A stretch of DNA of 64,000 bases from Streptomyces sp. NA02950. GTDB taxonomy: Bacteria; Actinomycetota; Actinomycetes; Streptomycetales; Streptomycetaceae. The translations under genes were made by a program, and so were the position numbers. The stretch is from NCBI RefSeq assembly GCF_013364155.1, contig NZ_CP054916.1:8276001-8340000 (forward strand), given 5' to 3'. Within the stretch, counting starts at the first letter, position 1, and the number at the start of each line of letters is the position of its first letter. The notes beneath the pieces were generated by a model that worked only from the letters and a program-made list of their open reading frames with translations, was not told the origin of the DNA and searched no databases. Below, piece by piece: positions 55,063 through 62,746 of this stretch.

Positions 55063-55094
55063 GCCCGTCCTTTCGTCCGGCCGCTCGGTGCGAG

Positions 55095-55123
55095 TTGACA
55101 AGCCGTGCGGCACGGCGTAGAGT
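55095..55123 (+). promoter_or_regulatory. Consensus sigma-70-type promoter
   Basis: TTGACA (55095-55100), a 17-bp spacer, then TAGAGT (55118-55123), pointing right, away from helR. It is the best vegetative (HrdB-type) promoter in the window. It would drive the short ORF at 55166 and the decayed luciferase-like gene. Confidence 0.65.
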
Positions 55124-55132
55124 AGATGCTGG

Positions 55133-55148
55133 ACAGAAATTGCTCTGT
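55133..55148. promoter_or_regulatory. Small inverted repeat at the predicted transcription start
   Basis: ACAGA (55133-55137), AATTGC, TCTGT (55144-55148): a 5-bp perfect repeat with 6-bp spacer directly after the -10 box at 55118-55123, the usual place of a repressor operator. Weak by itself because the arms are short. Confidence 0.35.
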
Positions 55149-55165
55149 TGCAGGAGTTCAGTTTA

Positions 55166-55291
55166 GTGGATTCGCCTGCGCGCGTGCTCACTTGGCGTCG
55201 TAATTTCCTGTCAGCCTGCCTTCGGCGGCTGGTCATCTGTCCTGGCGGGCCTTCCGGGACCGGACCTGGTTCGGGGCCCTGCCCACCCTGA
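55166..55291 (+). CDS. Possible 41-residue ORF behind the promoter
   Basis: GTG 55166 has CAGGAG 9 nt upstream and lies about 35 nt after the expected transcript start. The product begins VDSPARVLTWRRNFLSACLRR and has no recognised domain. It may be the 5' remainder of a gene disrupted when the adjacent luciferase-like gene lost its start; it overlaps that remnant in another frame. Confidence 0.25.
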   Translation: MDSPARVLTWRRNFLSACLRRLVICPGGPSGTGPGSGPCPP

Positions 55292-55981
55292 CCGCCGCGG
55301 CGGCCGCCACCGAACGCCTGCGCCTCGGCACCCTGGTGACCTCACCCACCTTCCGCCACCCGGTGACGCTCGCCAAGGAACTCATCTCGCTCGACGACAT
55401 CGCCCAGGGCCGGATCACCCTCGGCATCGGCGCGGGTGCCCCCGGCTTCGACACCACGGCCCTCGGCCGGAAACCCTGGACGGTACGCGAACGCACCGAT
55501 CGCTTCGAGGACGTCGTACGACGGGGTGTTCTACTCGGCCCACGAGGTCCGCAACATCCCCGGCTGCGCCCAGCGCCCCCGGCTGCCGTTCGCCGTGGCC
55601 GCCACCGGACGGCGCGGGATGGACATCACCGCGCGCCACGGCCGGGCGTGGGTGACGATGGGCGACCCCACCCTGTATGAAACGGGCACCCCACGGCAGT
55701 CCGTTCAGGCCCTGCGCGCCCAGACCGAGAAGCTGGCCGCCGCCTGTGCGGCGGTCGGCCGGGACACCGCCGGATTGGAGAAGATCCTGCTCACCGGATT
55801 CACCCCGGACCGCCGAGCGCCGCTGGCCTCCGTCGACGCGTTCGTCGACTTCGCGGGCCGCCACCGGGAGCTGGGCTTCACCGAGATCGTCATCCACTGG
55901 CCCATGCCCGACGCGCACTTCGCGGTGGACGAGACGGTCTTCGAACACATCGCCACCGAGGCGCCCGCCCAGCTCCGCTGA
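55234..55981 (+). pseudogene. LLM-class flavin-dependent oxidoreductase remnant
   Basis: The frame from 55234 (HLSWRAFRDRTWFGALPTLT) through RLRLGTLVTSPTFRHPVTL and [13 protein letters not shown] reads as a luciferase-like monooxygenase, but the first ~40 residues are missing. Near 55520 (FEDVV) the frame breaks; about 15 codons are absent, and the protein resumes one frame on as [17 protein letters not shown], continuing to [20 protein letters not shown] and a stop at 55981. So there is a 5' truncation plus an internal deletion. Confidence 0.75.
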
Positions 55982-55999
55982 CGACATGACGTGGACGGC

Positions 56000-56036
56000 C
56001 GCGGGAGCCGGAGGCCTCACGCCTCCGGCTCCCGCG
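56000..56036. terminator. 16-bp bidirectional terminator hairpin
   Basis: CGCGGGAGCCGGAGGC (56000-56015) and GCCTCCGGCTCCCGCG (56021-56036) pair perfectly with a 5-nt loop, between the end of the luciferase-like remnant and the converging secreted nuclease-like gene. Confidence 0.85.
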
Positions 56037-56053
56037 TCTTCACGGCCGGCCGG

Positions 56054-56974
56054 TCAGGACGGAAGGGCCACCCCCGCCCACAGCGGATCGTGGTCGGAGT
56101 GGCTGGCGTGGGTGGCGTCGGCCCAGCTCACCCGGACCGACGGGGGAGTGAACAGATAGTCGATCTTCCCTTGGCTGTGGGTGGACTCACCGGACCGGCA
56201 GGAGACCCAGCGGGGCGGTATGGACCAGATCCAATAGCCGCGCTTGATCTCATTGCCGCACGGACTGTCGGCCTCCTTGAACTCACCGTGCGCCCCACGG
56301 GCGTAGCCCGGGTGGTAGAAGTTGTCGGTCGCCCCGGACAGCGGGTCGTCGTTGAGATCACCGCCGAGGAACCGGTGGTATCCGGCGTAGTCGGTGGCGA
56401 GGATCCGGGCCGCCACCGACGCCTCATGACGGCGCGCCCGCAGATGCGGTCCGTCGCTGCCGACGGTCAGATGGGTGCCGCACACCGCGGTCTTGCGGGC
56501 CTCGGAGCGTACGCACAGCATCTCGCGCTGCTCGTAGCCGGCCGGTGACTCCAGCGGGTGGGCCACGGCGGTGTTCGCGTCGAAGCCCAGATCGTTGCGG
56601 AACAGCACCGCGTTGCCGAAGTCCGACGGGTGTTTGCACTGCGCGGGTTTGCCGTCTCCCGCGGTCACCGCGTGGAACACCACGGTGTAGCCGGGCAGTC
56701 GGCTCCGCAGCCGGTCGGTCCAGTCACGGCAGCTCTCCTCGAGTGTCATGAACGCCGGACGGCGGTCCTCGACGCTGCGGACGAGGGCATCGGGCACCTC
56801 GTCGCCCTTGGGGCCGTGCTCGTCGTTGCCGCCCGCCATGTTGAACTGCCCGATGGTCTCGTCGGCCGCCACGGGTGCGGCGGGCTCAGTGGCCGCGGCC
56901 GGGGGCCCGGCCGCGGCACCGGCGCCCAGCAGCAGAGCACCGAGTGCGAGAGCGAGATGGGTGCGCATTGCCAT
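56054..56974 (-). CDS. Secreted endonuclease/exonuclease/phosphatase-family protein
   Basis: 306 residues. A signal peptide precedes an Ala-rich region (HLALALGALLLGAGAAAGPP). The mature part is DNase I-like: IGQFNMAGG, LEESCRDW with the catalytic Glu, GTHLTVGSD, FLGGDLNDDPLSG and a final HASHSDHDPLWAGV with the His-Asp pair. Start ATG 56974 with GGGACGGG upstream; ATG 56968 is also possible. Probable extracellular nuclease or phosphodiesterase. A second member follows on the same strand. Confidence 0.85.
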   Translation of the reverse strand: MAMRTHLALALGALLLGAGAAAGPPAAATEPAAPVAADETIGQFNMAGGNDEHGPKGDEVPDALVRSVEDRRPAFMTLEESCRDWTDRLRSRLPGYTVVFHAVTAGDGKPAQCKHPSDFGNAVLFRNDLGFDANTAVAHPLESPAGYEQREMLCVRSEARKTAVCGTHLTVGSDGPHLRARRHEASVAARILATDYAGYHRFLGGDLNDDPLSGATDNFYHPGYARGAHGEFKEADSPCGNEIKRGYWIWSIPPRWVSCRSGESTHSQGKIDYLFTPPSVRVSWADATHASHSDHDPLWAGVALPS

Positions 56975-57047
56975 GGTGTGGTGTCCCGTCCCTTTCGTCG
57001 ATCGTACGCTGACCGGTGTGGTGGGGCGACGGCCCCGCCGGAACCGC

Positions 57048-58049
57048 TCAGTCACCGGGACGCACCACGGCGCGGAGCATCCAGTGGTCGCTCAGCTGGC
57101 CGACGTCGTAGCGCCACGATCCGACGTAGAGGGGGCGGCCCCGTTCCAGATCCCAGCCGCGGTCGCTGAAGAAGACGTAGTCGAACTTGGATCCCAGCAC
57201 ATTGCGGCAGCCCTTGAGGTACCAGGGGCCGGTGGTGGTGCACTTCTCGTCGGAGTCGGCTTCGAAGTTGCCGTCGTACAGCGGCTGTGTGGCGTCGTCG
57301 CCGGGCTCGAGGTTGAAGTCCCCGCCGATGATGGTGCGGTATCCGCCGTTCTGCCAGTCACGGGCCTGGTTGCGGAAGTCACGGGCGGAGGCGGTGCGCA
57401 GCGCCTTGTCCGGGTCCGCGTTCTCGTTGGCGAAGTGGCTGGTGCAGGCGAGGAGCTTGTTGCCGCGGTCCTCGAGGCACGCGGCGCCCTGGGAGTGCTT
57501 GCCGCCGGGCTCGGAGGTGCTGGTGAACGTCATGTCCCAGCCGGGGCGTCCCGCGCTGTCGTGGACCAGATCACTTCCGGGCAGCTTCTTCATGGCGATG
57601 GCCACTCCGGCTTCGGGCTTGCCGCTCCGGGGGCAGCGGACCGGGTTGTCCGTACCGATGGTCTTCGCGGTGCGGTGGCGAACCACCCACTCTCCGGAAG
57701 TCCCCTGGTTGAGTGCGGTCTCCAGTGGCGTGGAGTGCAGGCTGTCGCACGCCTCCTGAATCATCACCACGCTGATGGACGCGTCGTCGTTGACCCGGTC
57801 GACCAGTTCGTCGAGCTTGCGCTGCGGATGGGAGCTGTTGGGGCAGCTGTTGATGGCACCACAGATGTTCCACGTCAGCACCCCGACCCGAGGCGGAATG
57901 CCGCGGGGTGCCGCGTCGGCGGACCGGCTCGGTGGACCCGCGCGGTCCGGCGTCCGCGCGATGGCCTGCTGAAGTGGTGCGAGGGTGAGGACGGCGGTCG
58001 CGAGTGCTGCGCCGAGCGGCGCCTTCCCGCGGGTGTGCTTCCTTCTCAT
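57048..58049 (-). CDS. Secreted endonuclease/exonuclease/phosphatase-family protein (second copy)
   Basis: 333 residues. N-terminal MRRKHTRGKAPLGAALATAV (Arg/Lys-rich then hydrophobic) is a signal peptide. DNase I-like motifs: VGVLTWNICGAINSC, SVVMIQEACDSL, ACTSHFANEN, IIGGDFNLEPGDD and GQLSDHWMLRAV. ATG 58049 has a strong AGGGGGAA site. It lies 73 bp upstream of the other family member, and the two are only distantly alike. Possibly a tandem duplication that diverged. Confidence 0.85.
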   Translation of the reverse strand: MRRKHTRGKAPLGAALATAVLTLAPLQQAIARTPDRAGPPSRSADAAPRGIPPRVGVLTWNICGAINSCPNSSHPQRKLDELVDRVNDDASISVVMIQEACDSLHSTPLETALNQGTSGEWVVRHRTAKTIGTDNPVRCPRSGKPEAGVAIAMKKLPGSDLVHDSAGRPGWDMTFTSTSEPGGKHSQGAACLEDRGNKLLACTSHFANENADPDKALRTASARDFRNQARDWQNGGYRTIIGGDFNLEPGDDATQPLYDGNFEADSDEKCTTTGPWYLKGCRNVLGSKFDYVFFSDRGWDLERGRPLYVGSWRYDVGQLSDHWMLRAVVRPGD

Positions 58050-58161
58050 CTGTTCCCCCTGGAGGTGGACGGTGCGGTGCATGCTGCCGCCTCCCTGCTG
58101 GAGTGTCATTAGCGGTCCGTGCCGGCGGATTGGCACACAGCGCCCCGTCACCGCGTGCCCA

Positions 58162-58206
58162 GCACGAGGGCGCCTCGCCGACCGTGTCGGCGAGGCGCCC
58201 TCGTGC
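58162..58206 (-). terminator. 20-bp perfect terminator hairpin
   Basis: Arms 58162-58181 and 58187-58206 are perfectly complementary over 20 bp (beginning GCACGAGGGCGCC) with the 5-nt loop CCGTG. It lies 72 bp after the stop of the HPF1-like gene, on its 3' side. Confidence 0.85.
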
Positions 58207-58277
58207 ACGCCCGGATGCCGTCGCAGCACATCGGGGCGGGCTCCGGCGGCCGTCGACGGACTCGGTTCGTCGTGCCC

Positions 58278-59258
58278 TCACCCACCACCGGTGTCCAGTA
58301 CGTCGACGCGGGGAAGAGCCCGGTGCCGGTGGTGGGCCTCGGCGATCTCCACCAGCGAGGAGCGGCCCAGCGCCCGGTAGGCCGCCACGAGCAGGGCGTT
58401 CGCCTGGGCCTCCCGGACCTCGTCCCCGGCCGAGGCCCAGTGCAGATCCCGCCCCAGCACCAGGGCCTCCGCGGGATCGCCGGCCGCGCACCACCGCAGG
58501 GCGTCCGCCACACAGGTCTCCACGGCCGCGACATCGTCGAACAGCCCGTACATGTACCGCGCGAACCGGTACTCGTCGGCGCCCCGGTGCGGCGGCCGGT
58601 CCAGCGCGGTCCGGCCCGCCACCAGCGCGCCACCGGCGTCCAGGGTGGTGATCCGGTCCGGGTCCTCCGGCGGGAGAACCGCGTCGTGGGCGTTGCCGTA
58701 CGCGAGACCCACCTCCGTGCGGTCCCCGGTCTCGAGTGCGGTCAGCGCCTCGCGCAGCCGCTCAAGACCCGACATCCGCGCGGCCAGGTACGCCGCGTCC
58801 GCGTCGTCGTCCGCGAGGTCCCGCCAGTGGCGCTCCAGCCGGGCGCGCAGCGCCTCCAGCGGTGTCCGCCACGTCCGGTCGATCCCACCGCCGTCATGGG
58901 TGTAGTAGGAGGCGACGCCGTCGCAGGTGCGGCCGTCGTCGAACCACAGCCCGTAGTGCAGTCCGTCCGAGCCGCCGTGCAGAAAGGTGAGGAACTCCGG
59001 AGGGTCGCGGTAGTAGCGCCCGTGCGCCCGTACGTCGATGCCGTCCCGCGCCGGGAGCCCCGGACCGGCGCACAGGTCCGCGATCCCCGCCACGGCCACG
59101 TCCATGTCCGCGAGCGCCTGCCGCTCGACCGGCCCGAGCCCCTCGAGGAACGTCCAGAACCGGAAGAACGACGCGGGCAGGGTGACACCCCACTCCCGCA
59201 GCACCCGGTCCGCGACGGCGGCCCGGCGCCGCTCGTACGGCATCGGCTCCCCGGACAT
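58278..59258 (-). CDS. HPF1-like (DUF2228) protein
   Basis: 326 residues, soluble. LPASFFRFWTFLEGLGP and especially RYYRDPPEFLTFL followed by HYGLWFDD match the core of histone PARylation factor 1, the eukaryotic partner that redirects PARP1 to serine. The C-terminal ~120 residues (CVADALRWCAAGDPAEALVL and onward) are helical, like a repeat domain. In bacteria the role is unknown. I chose ATG 59258 with GGGGG upstream; 59291 and 59243 are alternatives. No PARP-like gene is adjacent. Confidence 0.6.
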   Translation of the reverse strand: MSGEPMPYERRRAAVADRVLREWGVTLPASFFRFWTFLEGLGPVERQALADMDVAVAGIADLCAGPGLPARDGIDVRAHGRYYRDPPEFLTFLHGGSDGLHYGLWFDDGRTCDGVASYYTHDGGGIDRTWRTPLEALRARLERHWRDLADDDADAAYLAARMSGLERLREALTALETGDRTEVGLAYGNAHDAVLPPEDPDRITTLDAGGALVAGRTALDRPPHRGADEYRFARYMYGLFDDVAAVETCVADALRWCAAGDPAEALVLGRDLHWASAGDEVREAQANALLVAAYRALGRSSLVEIAEAHHRHRALPRVDVLDTGGG

Positions 59259-59337
59259 CGTCCAACCCCCCGCATCGACAACCGACGCCACCGACAGGCG
59301 TCAGCGACGCCGGACCGAGGTTAGCGGACCGGACCGC

Positions 59338-59357
59338 GGGGCCGGTCGGCCGGCCCC
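59338..59357 (-). terminator. Terminator hairpin of aldo/keto reductase gene
   Basis: GGGGCCGG (59338-59345), loop TCGG, CCGGCCCC (59350-59357): 8-bp GC-only stem just past the stop codon of the aldo/keto reductase gene. Confidence 0.6.
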
Positions 59358-59370
59358 GGGCCGAAGGGGA

Positions 59371-60405
59371 TCAGCGGCCGCCCGCGAGAGCACGGCTGCG
59401 CTGCTCCACCCCCGGGGCGCCGTACGGATAGTCCGCCGCGCCCGGGTCGCTGACCTCGTCGAGACGTGCCAACTCGCCCTCGGAGAGGCGGAGTTCGGCG
59501 GCGGCGAGATTGTCCTCGAGCTGCTCCGGGGTGCGTGCGCCCAGGATCACCGAGCTCACGCCGGGACGGGCCAGCACCCACGCCAGGGCCACCTGGGCCA
59601 TGGAGACGTTGCGCTCCTCGGCCACCGCCCGCACCGTGCGCACCACGTCCCAGGTGCGCTCGACCTGGCTGCGCCGGTCGTACGCCTCGGTGCCCCGCTC
59701 GGGGTTCTCGCCCAGCCGGGTGGCCCCGCTGGGGCGGGCGTCACGGCGGTACTTGCCGGTCAGCCAGCCACCGCCGAGCGGACTCCACGGCAGCAGCCCC
59801 AGCCCCTCGGACGCACAGGCCGGGGTGATCTCCCATTCGATCTCACGGGACAGCAGGCTGTACTGCGGCTGGAGGGTCACCGGCCGGCTCAGCCCCCGGA
59901 AGTCGGCCACGTCCACGGCCTTCTGGAGCTGCCAGCCGGTGAAGTTGGACAGCCCCAGGTAGTGGATCCGGCCCTGCCGTACGGCGTCGTCCAGGAAACG
60001 CAGGGTCTCCTCGATCGGCGTCAGCGGGTCCCAGGAGTGCACCTGGTACAGCTCGACGCTCTCGACGCCCAGACGGCGCAGCGAGGCGTTGAGCGCGCGG
60101 TCCAGATGGCTGCGGGACAGTCCCACGTCGTTGGGGCCCGTGCCCATGGGGAAACGTCCCTTGGTGGCGATGGTGACCCGGTCGCGGATGTCGGCGGGGC
60201 GGGCGGCCAGCCAGCGGCCGATGATCTCCTCGGCGGCGCCCGCGGTGTAGACGTCGGCGGTGTCGATGAGGGTGCCGCCGGCTTCGACGAAGCGGTCGAG
60301 CTGGGCGAAGGCGCAGGACTCGTCGGACTCGGCGCCGAAGGTCATGGTGCCGAGCGCGAGTGTCGAGACACTGCAACCACTGCGGCCGAGGGTGCGGTAC
60401 TCCAC
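59371..60405 (-). CDS. Aldo/keto reductase
   Basis: 344 residues. NADPH-dependent reductase of carbonyl compounds. Motifs: LGRSGCSVSTLALGTMTFG, FVEAGGTLIDTADVYTAG with the catalytic Asp and Tyr, ATKGRFPMGTGPND, ELYQVHSWDPLTP, YLGLSNFTGWQ, and SSVILGARTPEQLEDNL for cofactor binding. I chose GTG 60405 since AAGGAG lies 8 nt upstream and similarity starts with VEYRTLG; the frame further upstream is non-coding. Divergent from a LysR regulator, which probably controls it. Confidence 0.9.
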   Translation of the reverse strand: MEYRTLGRSGCSVSTLALGTMTFGAESDESCAFAQLDRFVEAGGTLIDTADVYTAGAAEEIIGRWLAARPADIRDRVTIATKGRFPMGTGPNDVGLSRSHLDRALNASLRRLGVESVELYQVHSWDPLTPIEETLRFLDDAVRQGRIHYLGLSNFTGWQLQKAVDVADFRGLSRPVTLQPQYSLLSREIEWEITPACASEGLGLLPWSPLGGGWLTGKYRRDARPSGATRLGENPERGTEAYDRRSQVERTWDVVRTVRAVAEERNVSMAQVALAWVLARPGVSSVILGARTPEQLEDNLAAAELRLSEGELARLDEVSDPGAADYPYGAPGVEQRSRALAGGR

Positions 60406-60539
60406 GGTCGGTACTCCTTGGATCAGAGGTGGGGGCGAGGTGCGGGGGCGGTGGCGCGGCCGGGCCTGGCGGGCGGTCTCCATGCTGGGGCGTACCCCAC
60501 CCATCTGTCCAAGAGAAGAAAGCGGACGGATTCAGCGCC

Positions 60540-60545
60540 TACAAT
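60540..60545 (+). promoter_or_regulatory. Possible -10 box of LysR gene (leaderless?)
   Basis: TACAAT lies 8 nt before the GTG of the LysR gene in an AT-richer patch. If it is the -10 box, transcription would begin at or next to the GTG, giving a leaderless mRNA, common in Streptomyces. No good -35 is seen 17 bp upstream. Confidence 0.3.
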
Positions 60546-60553
60546 TCTCAATC

Positions 60554-61435
60554 GTGGAACTCCGGCAGCTCGAGTACTTCGTGGCCGTCGCCGAAGAGCG
60601 GCACTTCACCAAGGCGGCCCAGCGGATGATGGTGTCCCAGTCGGGGCTCTCGGCCTCGGTGCGCGCGCTGGAGCGGGAGCTCGGCGCACCGCTGTTCGTC
60701 CGCACCACGCGGAGTGTGGAGCTCACCGGCGCCGGTCGCGCCCTGCTGCTGGAGGCGAACCGTACCCTGGCCGGTGCGCGCGCGGCCCGGGAGGCCGTGG
60801 CCGAGGTGCAGGGCCTGCTGCGGGGCAGTCTCGCGGTCGGCGTCGAGCAGTGCGTCACCGTCGACGTCGGAGCGCTGCTGGCGCGCTTCCGCGCACAGCA
60901 CACCAATGTGGAGGTCCGGCTGCGTCAGGCGGGCTCGGCCCTGCTGATGGAGGATGTGGTCGACGGACGGCTGGACATGGCCTTCGTGACCCTCCCCGGC
61001 CCGCCCCCGGACGGGGCCTGTCTGCTGCCGCTGGACAGCGAGCCGATGGTGCTGCTCTGCGGCCCCGGCCACCGGCTGGCGGACGCCCCCGAGGTGGAGT
61101 GGCCACAGCTGGCGGACGAGACCTTCGTGGACTTCCACCCCGACTGGGGCGCCCGGCGCCTGACCGACCGGGCGTTCGCCGCCTGCCGTGCGCCGCGCCG
61201 CGTCGCCCTGGAGGTGTACGACGTGCACACCCTCATCGACCTGGTGCGCCACGGACTCGGGATCGCGGTGGTGCCCCGGCCCATCGCCCGCAAGGAACAG
61301 GCGGTGGGGCTGTGCGAGGTGCCGATGGCGGAGGGGGACGGGCATCGGCGGCGCTGGGAGGTGTCCGTGGCCTTCCCGGCCGGTGACCGCCCGAGCCCGG
61401 CCGCGCGCGAGCTGCTGTCGTACCTGGAGCGCTGA
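60554..61435 (+). CDS. LysR-family transcriptional regulator
   Basis: 293 residues. N-terminal HTH: LRQLEYFVAVAEERHFTKAA, then SQSGLSASVRALERELG and LFVRTTRSVELTGAG; C-terminal periplasmic-binding-like effector domain. GTG 60554 is used because homology starts directly there; there is no Shine-Dalgarno sequence, in keeping with a leaderless transcript. It shares a 148-bp region with the aldo/keto reductase gene and likely regulates it. Confidence 0.9.
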   Translation: MELRQLEYFVAVAEERHFTKAAQRMMVSQSGLSASVRALERELGAPLFVRTTRSVELTGAGRALLLEANRTLAGARAAREAVAEVQGLLRGSLAVGVEQCVTVDVGALLARFRAQHTNVEVRLRQAGSALLMEDVVDGRLDMAFVTLPGPPPDGACLLPLDSEPMVLLCGPGHRLADAPEVEWPQLADETFVDFHPDWGARRLTDRAFAACRAPRRVALEVYDVHTLIDLVRHGLGIAVVPRPIARKEQAVGLCEVPMAEGDGHRRRWEVSVAFPAGDRPSPAARELLSYLER

Positions 61436-61556
61436 ACGGCTCGCCGTACCGCGGATCCCCGGGCCACGGACGATGCGTGCCCGGACGCTGCCGGAGTGAT
61501 GGACAGTCTGGACATCCGCTCGCACACTGTGCGGAACTCCCGTTCCAGGAGGCGCC

Positions 61557-62036
61557 GTGGCTGTACGGATCTGTTCGCTGATCGTCGATGTGCCGCAGCT
61601 GATCCCGGCCGACGGCAGGTATCACGTGGTGCGGTTCCCGTACGGCCGCGAGGAGTCCCACGACCCGGACAACATGCACCCGGCCCGGCAGCCGGACGGC
61701 CATACGGTCGGCAAGTGGCGCACCGACGAACGCTCGGGGCTCATCTGGCCGTCGGTGGACGGCTGGGGTGCGCTCACCGCGATGATCCAGTGGGAGAAGG
61801 GCGGCTACACCGAGCTGCGGGACCGCTTTGCGCGCGATCCGTTGGGGCTGTCGACGGGCGCCGATTCGACGGCCACCGACCACCGGCCGCCGAGCCCCGG
61901 AATGCAGTGCTTCACCAAACACCACGAGATCTTCGTACATCCCGACGTTCCGCTCGCGTTGATGGTCGGGCACAACGACCGCACGGCACGCAGGCTGGTG
62001 TTCGCCGAGTTCAAACTCGCCGTCCACGGCGCCTGA
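61557..62036 (+). CDS. Conserved-looking hypothetical protein
   Basis: 159 residues, no signal peptide or membrane segment. Sequence is well-structured (RYHVVRFPYGREESHDPDNM, GLIWPSVDGWGALTAMIQW, FTKHHEIFVHPDVPLALMVG) and codon use is normal. Start is GTG 61557 with AGGAGG 4 nt upstream. I do not recognise the family, though the style recalls small actinobacterial proteins found with phage-tail-like clusters. No such cluster is here. Confidence 0.7.
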   Translation: MAVRICSLIVDVPQLIPADGRYHVVRFPYGREESHDPDNMHPARQPDGHTVGKWRTDERSGLIWPSVDGWGALTAMIQWEKGGYTELRDRFARDPLGLSTGADSTATDHRPPSPGMQCFTKHHEIFVHPDVPLALMVGHNDRTARRLVFAEFKLAVHGA

Positions 62037-62139
62037 CCGAGTACCGCCGGCCGCCGAATCCCCCGGACGGGTCGGTCGTTGGGTTTCGTTCGCGTGTCGC
62101 GGCCCGAGCCGCCGCCCTCCCGAGAACGATCCCGCCAGC

Positions 62140-62721
62140 ATGAACCCAATGAAGTGTTCAGCCACAGCACAGGTCATCGTCACGGCAGCCGTGACCGGCG
62201 GGATCATCATGGGCGCGGTGGACGCCGGTACGGCGTCGGCCGGCGCCGCGTCCCCGCCGGACTCGGTCCGGTCGGCCCCCGGAGGGGCGTCGGCCACGGG
62301 ATCCGCCGCCGAGCGCACCGCCGGCCGCGCCAGACGCGCGCGGTATGTCCGCCAGATCATCCGCACGGTCAACACGGCCCGGGTCCACCACGGATGCGCC
62401 CCGCTGCGGTTCAACAAGGCCCTCCGGAAGGCCGCTCAGCGGCACTCCGCCGATATGGCCCAGCGCGGTTTCTTCGACCACATCAACCCCGACGGTGCCG
62501 AGCCGGGGGACCGGTTGACGGCGGTCGGCTACCCGTGGACCGCTTCCGGGGAGAACATCGCCGCCGGTCAGACCACTCCCTCGGCCGTCATGCGGACGTG
62601 GATGAGAAGCCCCGAACACCGGGACAACATCCTCGACTGCGGTTTCGAAGAGCTCGGTGTGGGCGTCGAGTTCGGTGCCGGGGGCCCGTGGTGGACCCAG
62701 ACCTTCGGCAGTCGCGGCTGA
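62140..62721 (+). CDS. Secreted CAP (SCP/PR1) domain protein
   Basis: 193 residues. A signal peptide is followed by an Ala/Ser/Gly-rich region; the CAP domain starts about residue 65 (VNTARVHHGCAPLRFNKALR) and includes SADMAQRGFFDHINPDG, ASGENIAAGQ and SPEHRDNILDCGFEELGVG, with the His/Glu residues of the CAP cavity present. Bacterial CAP proteins are extracellular and of uncertain function. Two cysteines may form a disulfide. Confidence 0.88.
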   Translation: MNPMKCSATAQVIVTAAVTGGIIMGAVDAGTASAGAASPPDSVRSAPGGASATGSAAERTAGRARRARYVRQIIRTVNTARVHHGCAPLRFNKALRKAAQRHSADMAQRGFFDHINPDGAEPGDRLTAVGYPWTASGENIAAGQTTPSAVMRTWMRSPEHRDNILDCGFEELGVGVEFGAGGPWWTQTFGSRG

Positions 62722-62746
62722 CCGGTAACCACCTCACCGGTGCTCG

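Noticed and set aside
55092..55104. GGCTTGTCAACTC (minus strand) as a rifamycin-associated element for helR
   Set aside because: Only part of it resembles the remembered element and the arms do not pair properly; the same bases are better explained as the -35 box of a plus-strand promoter.
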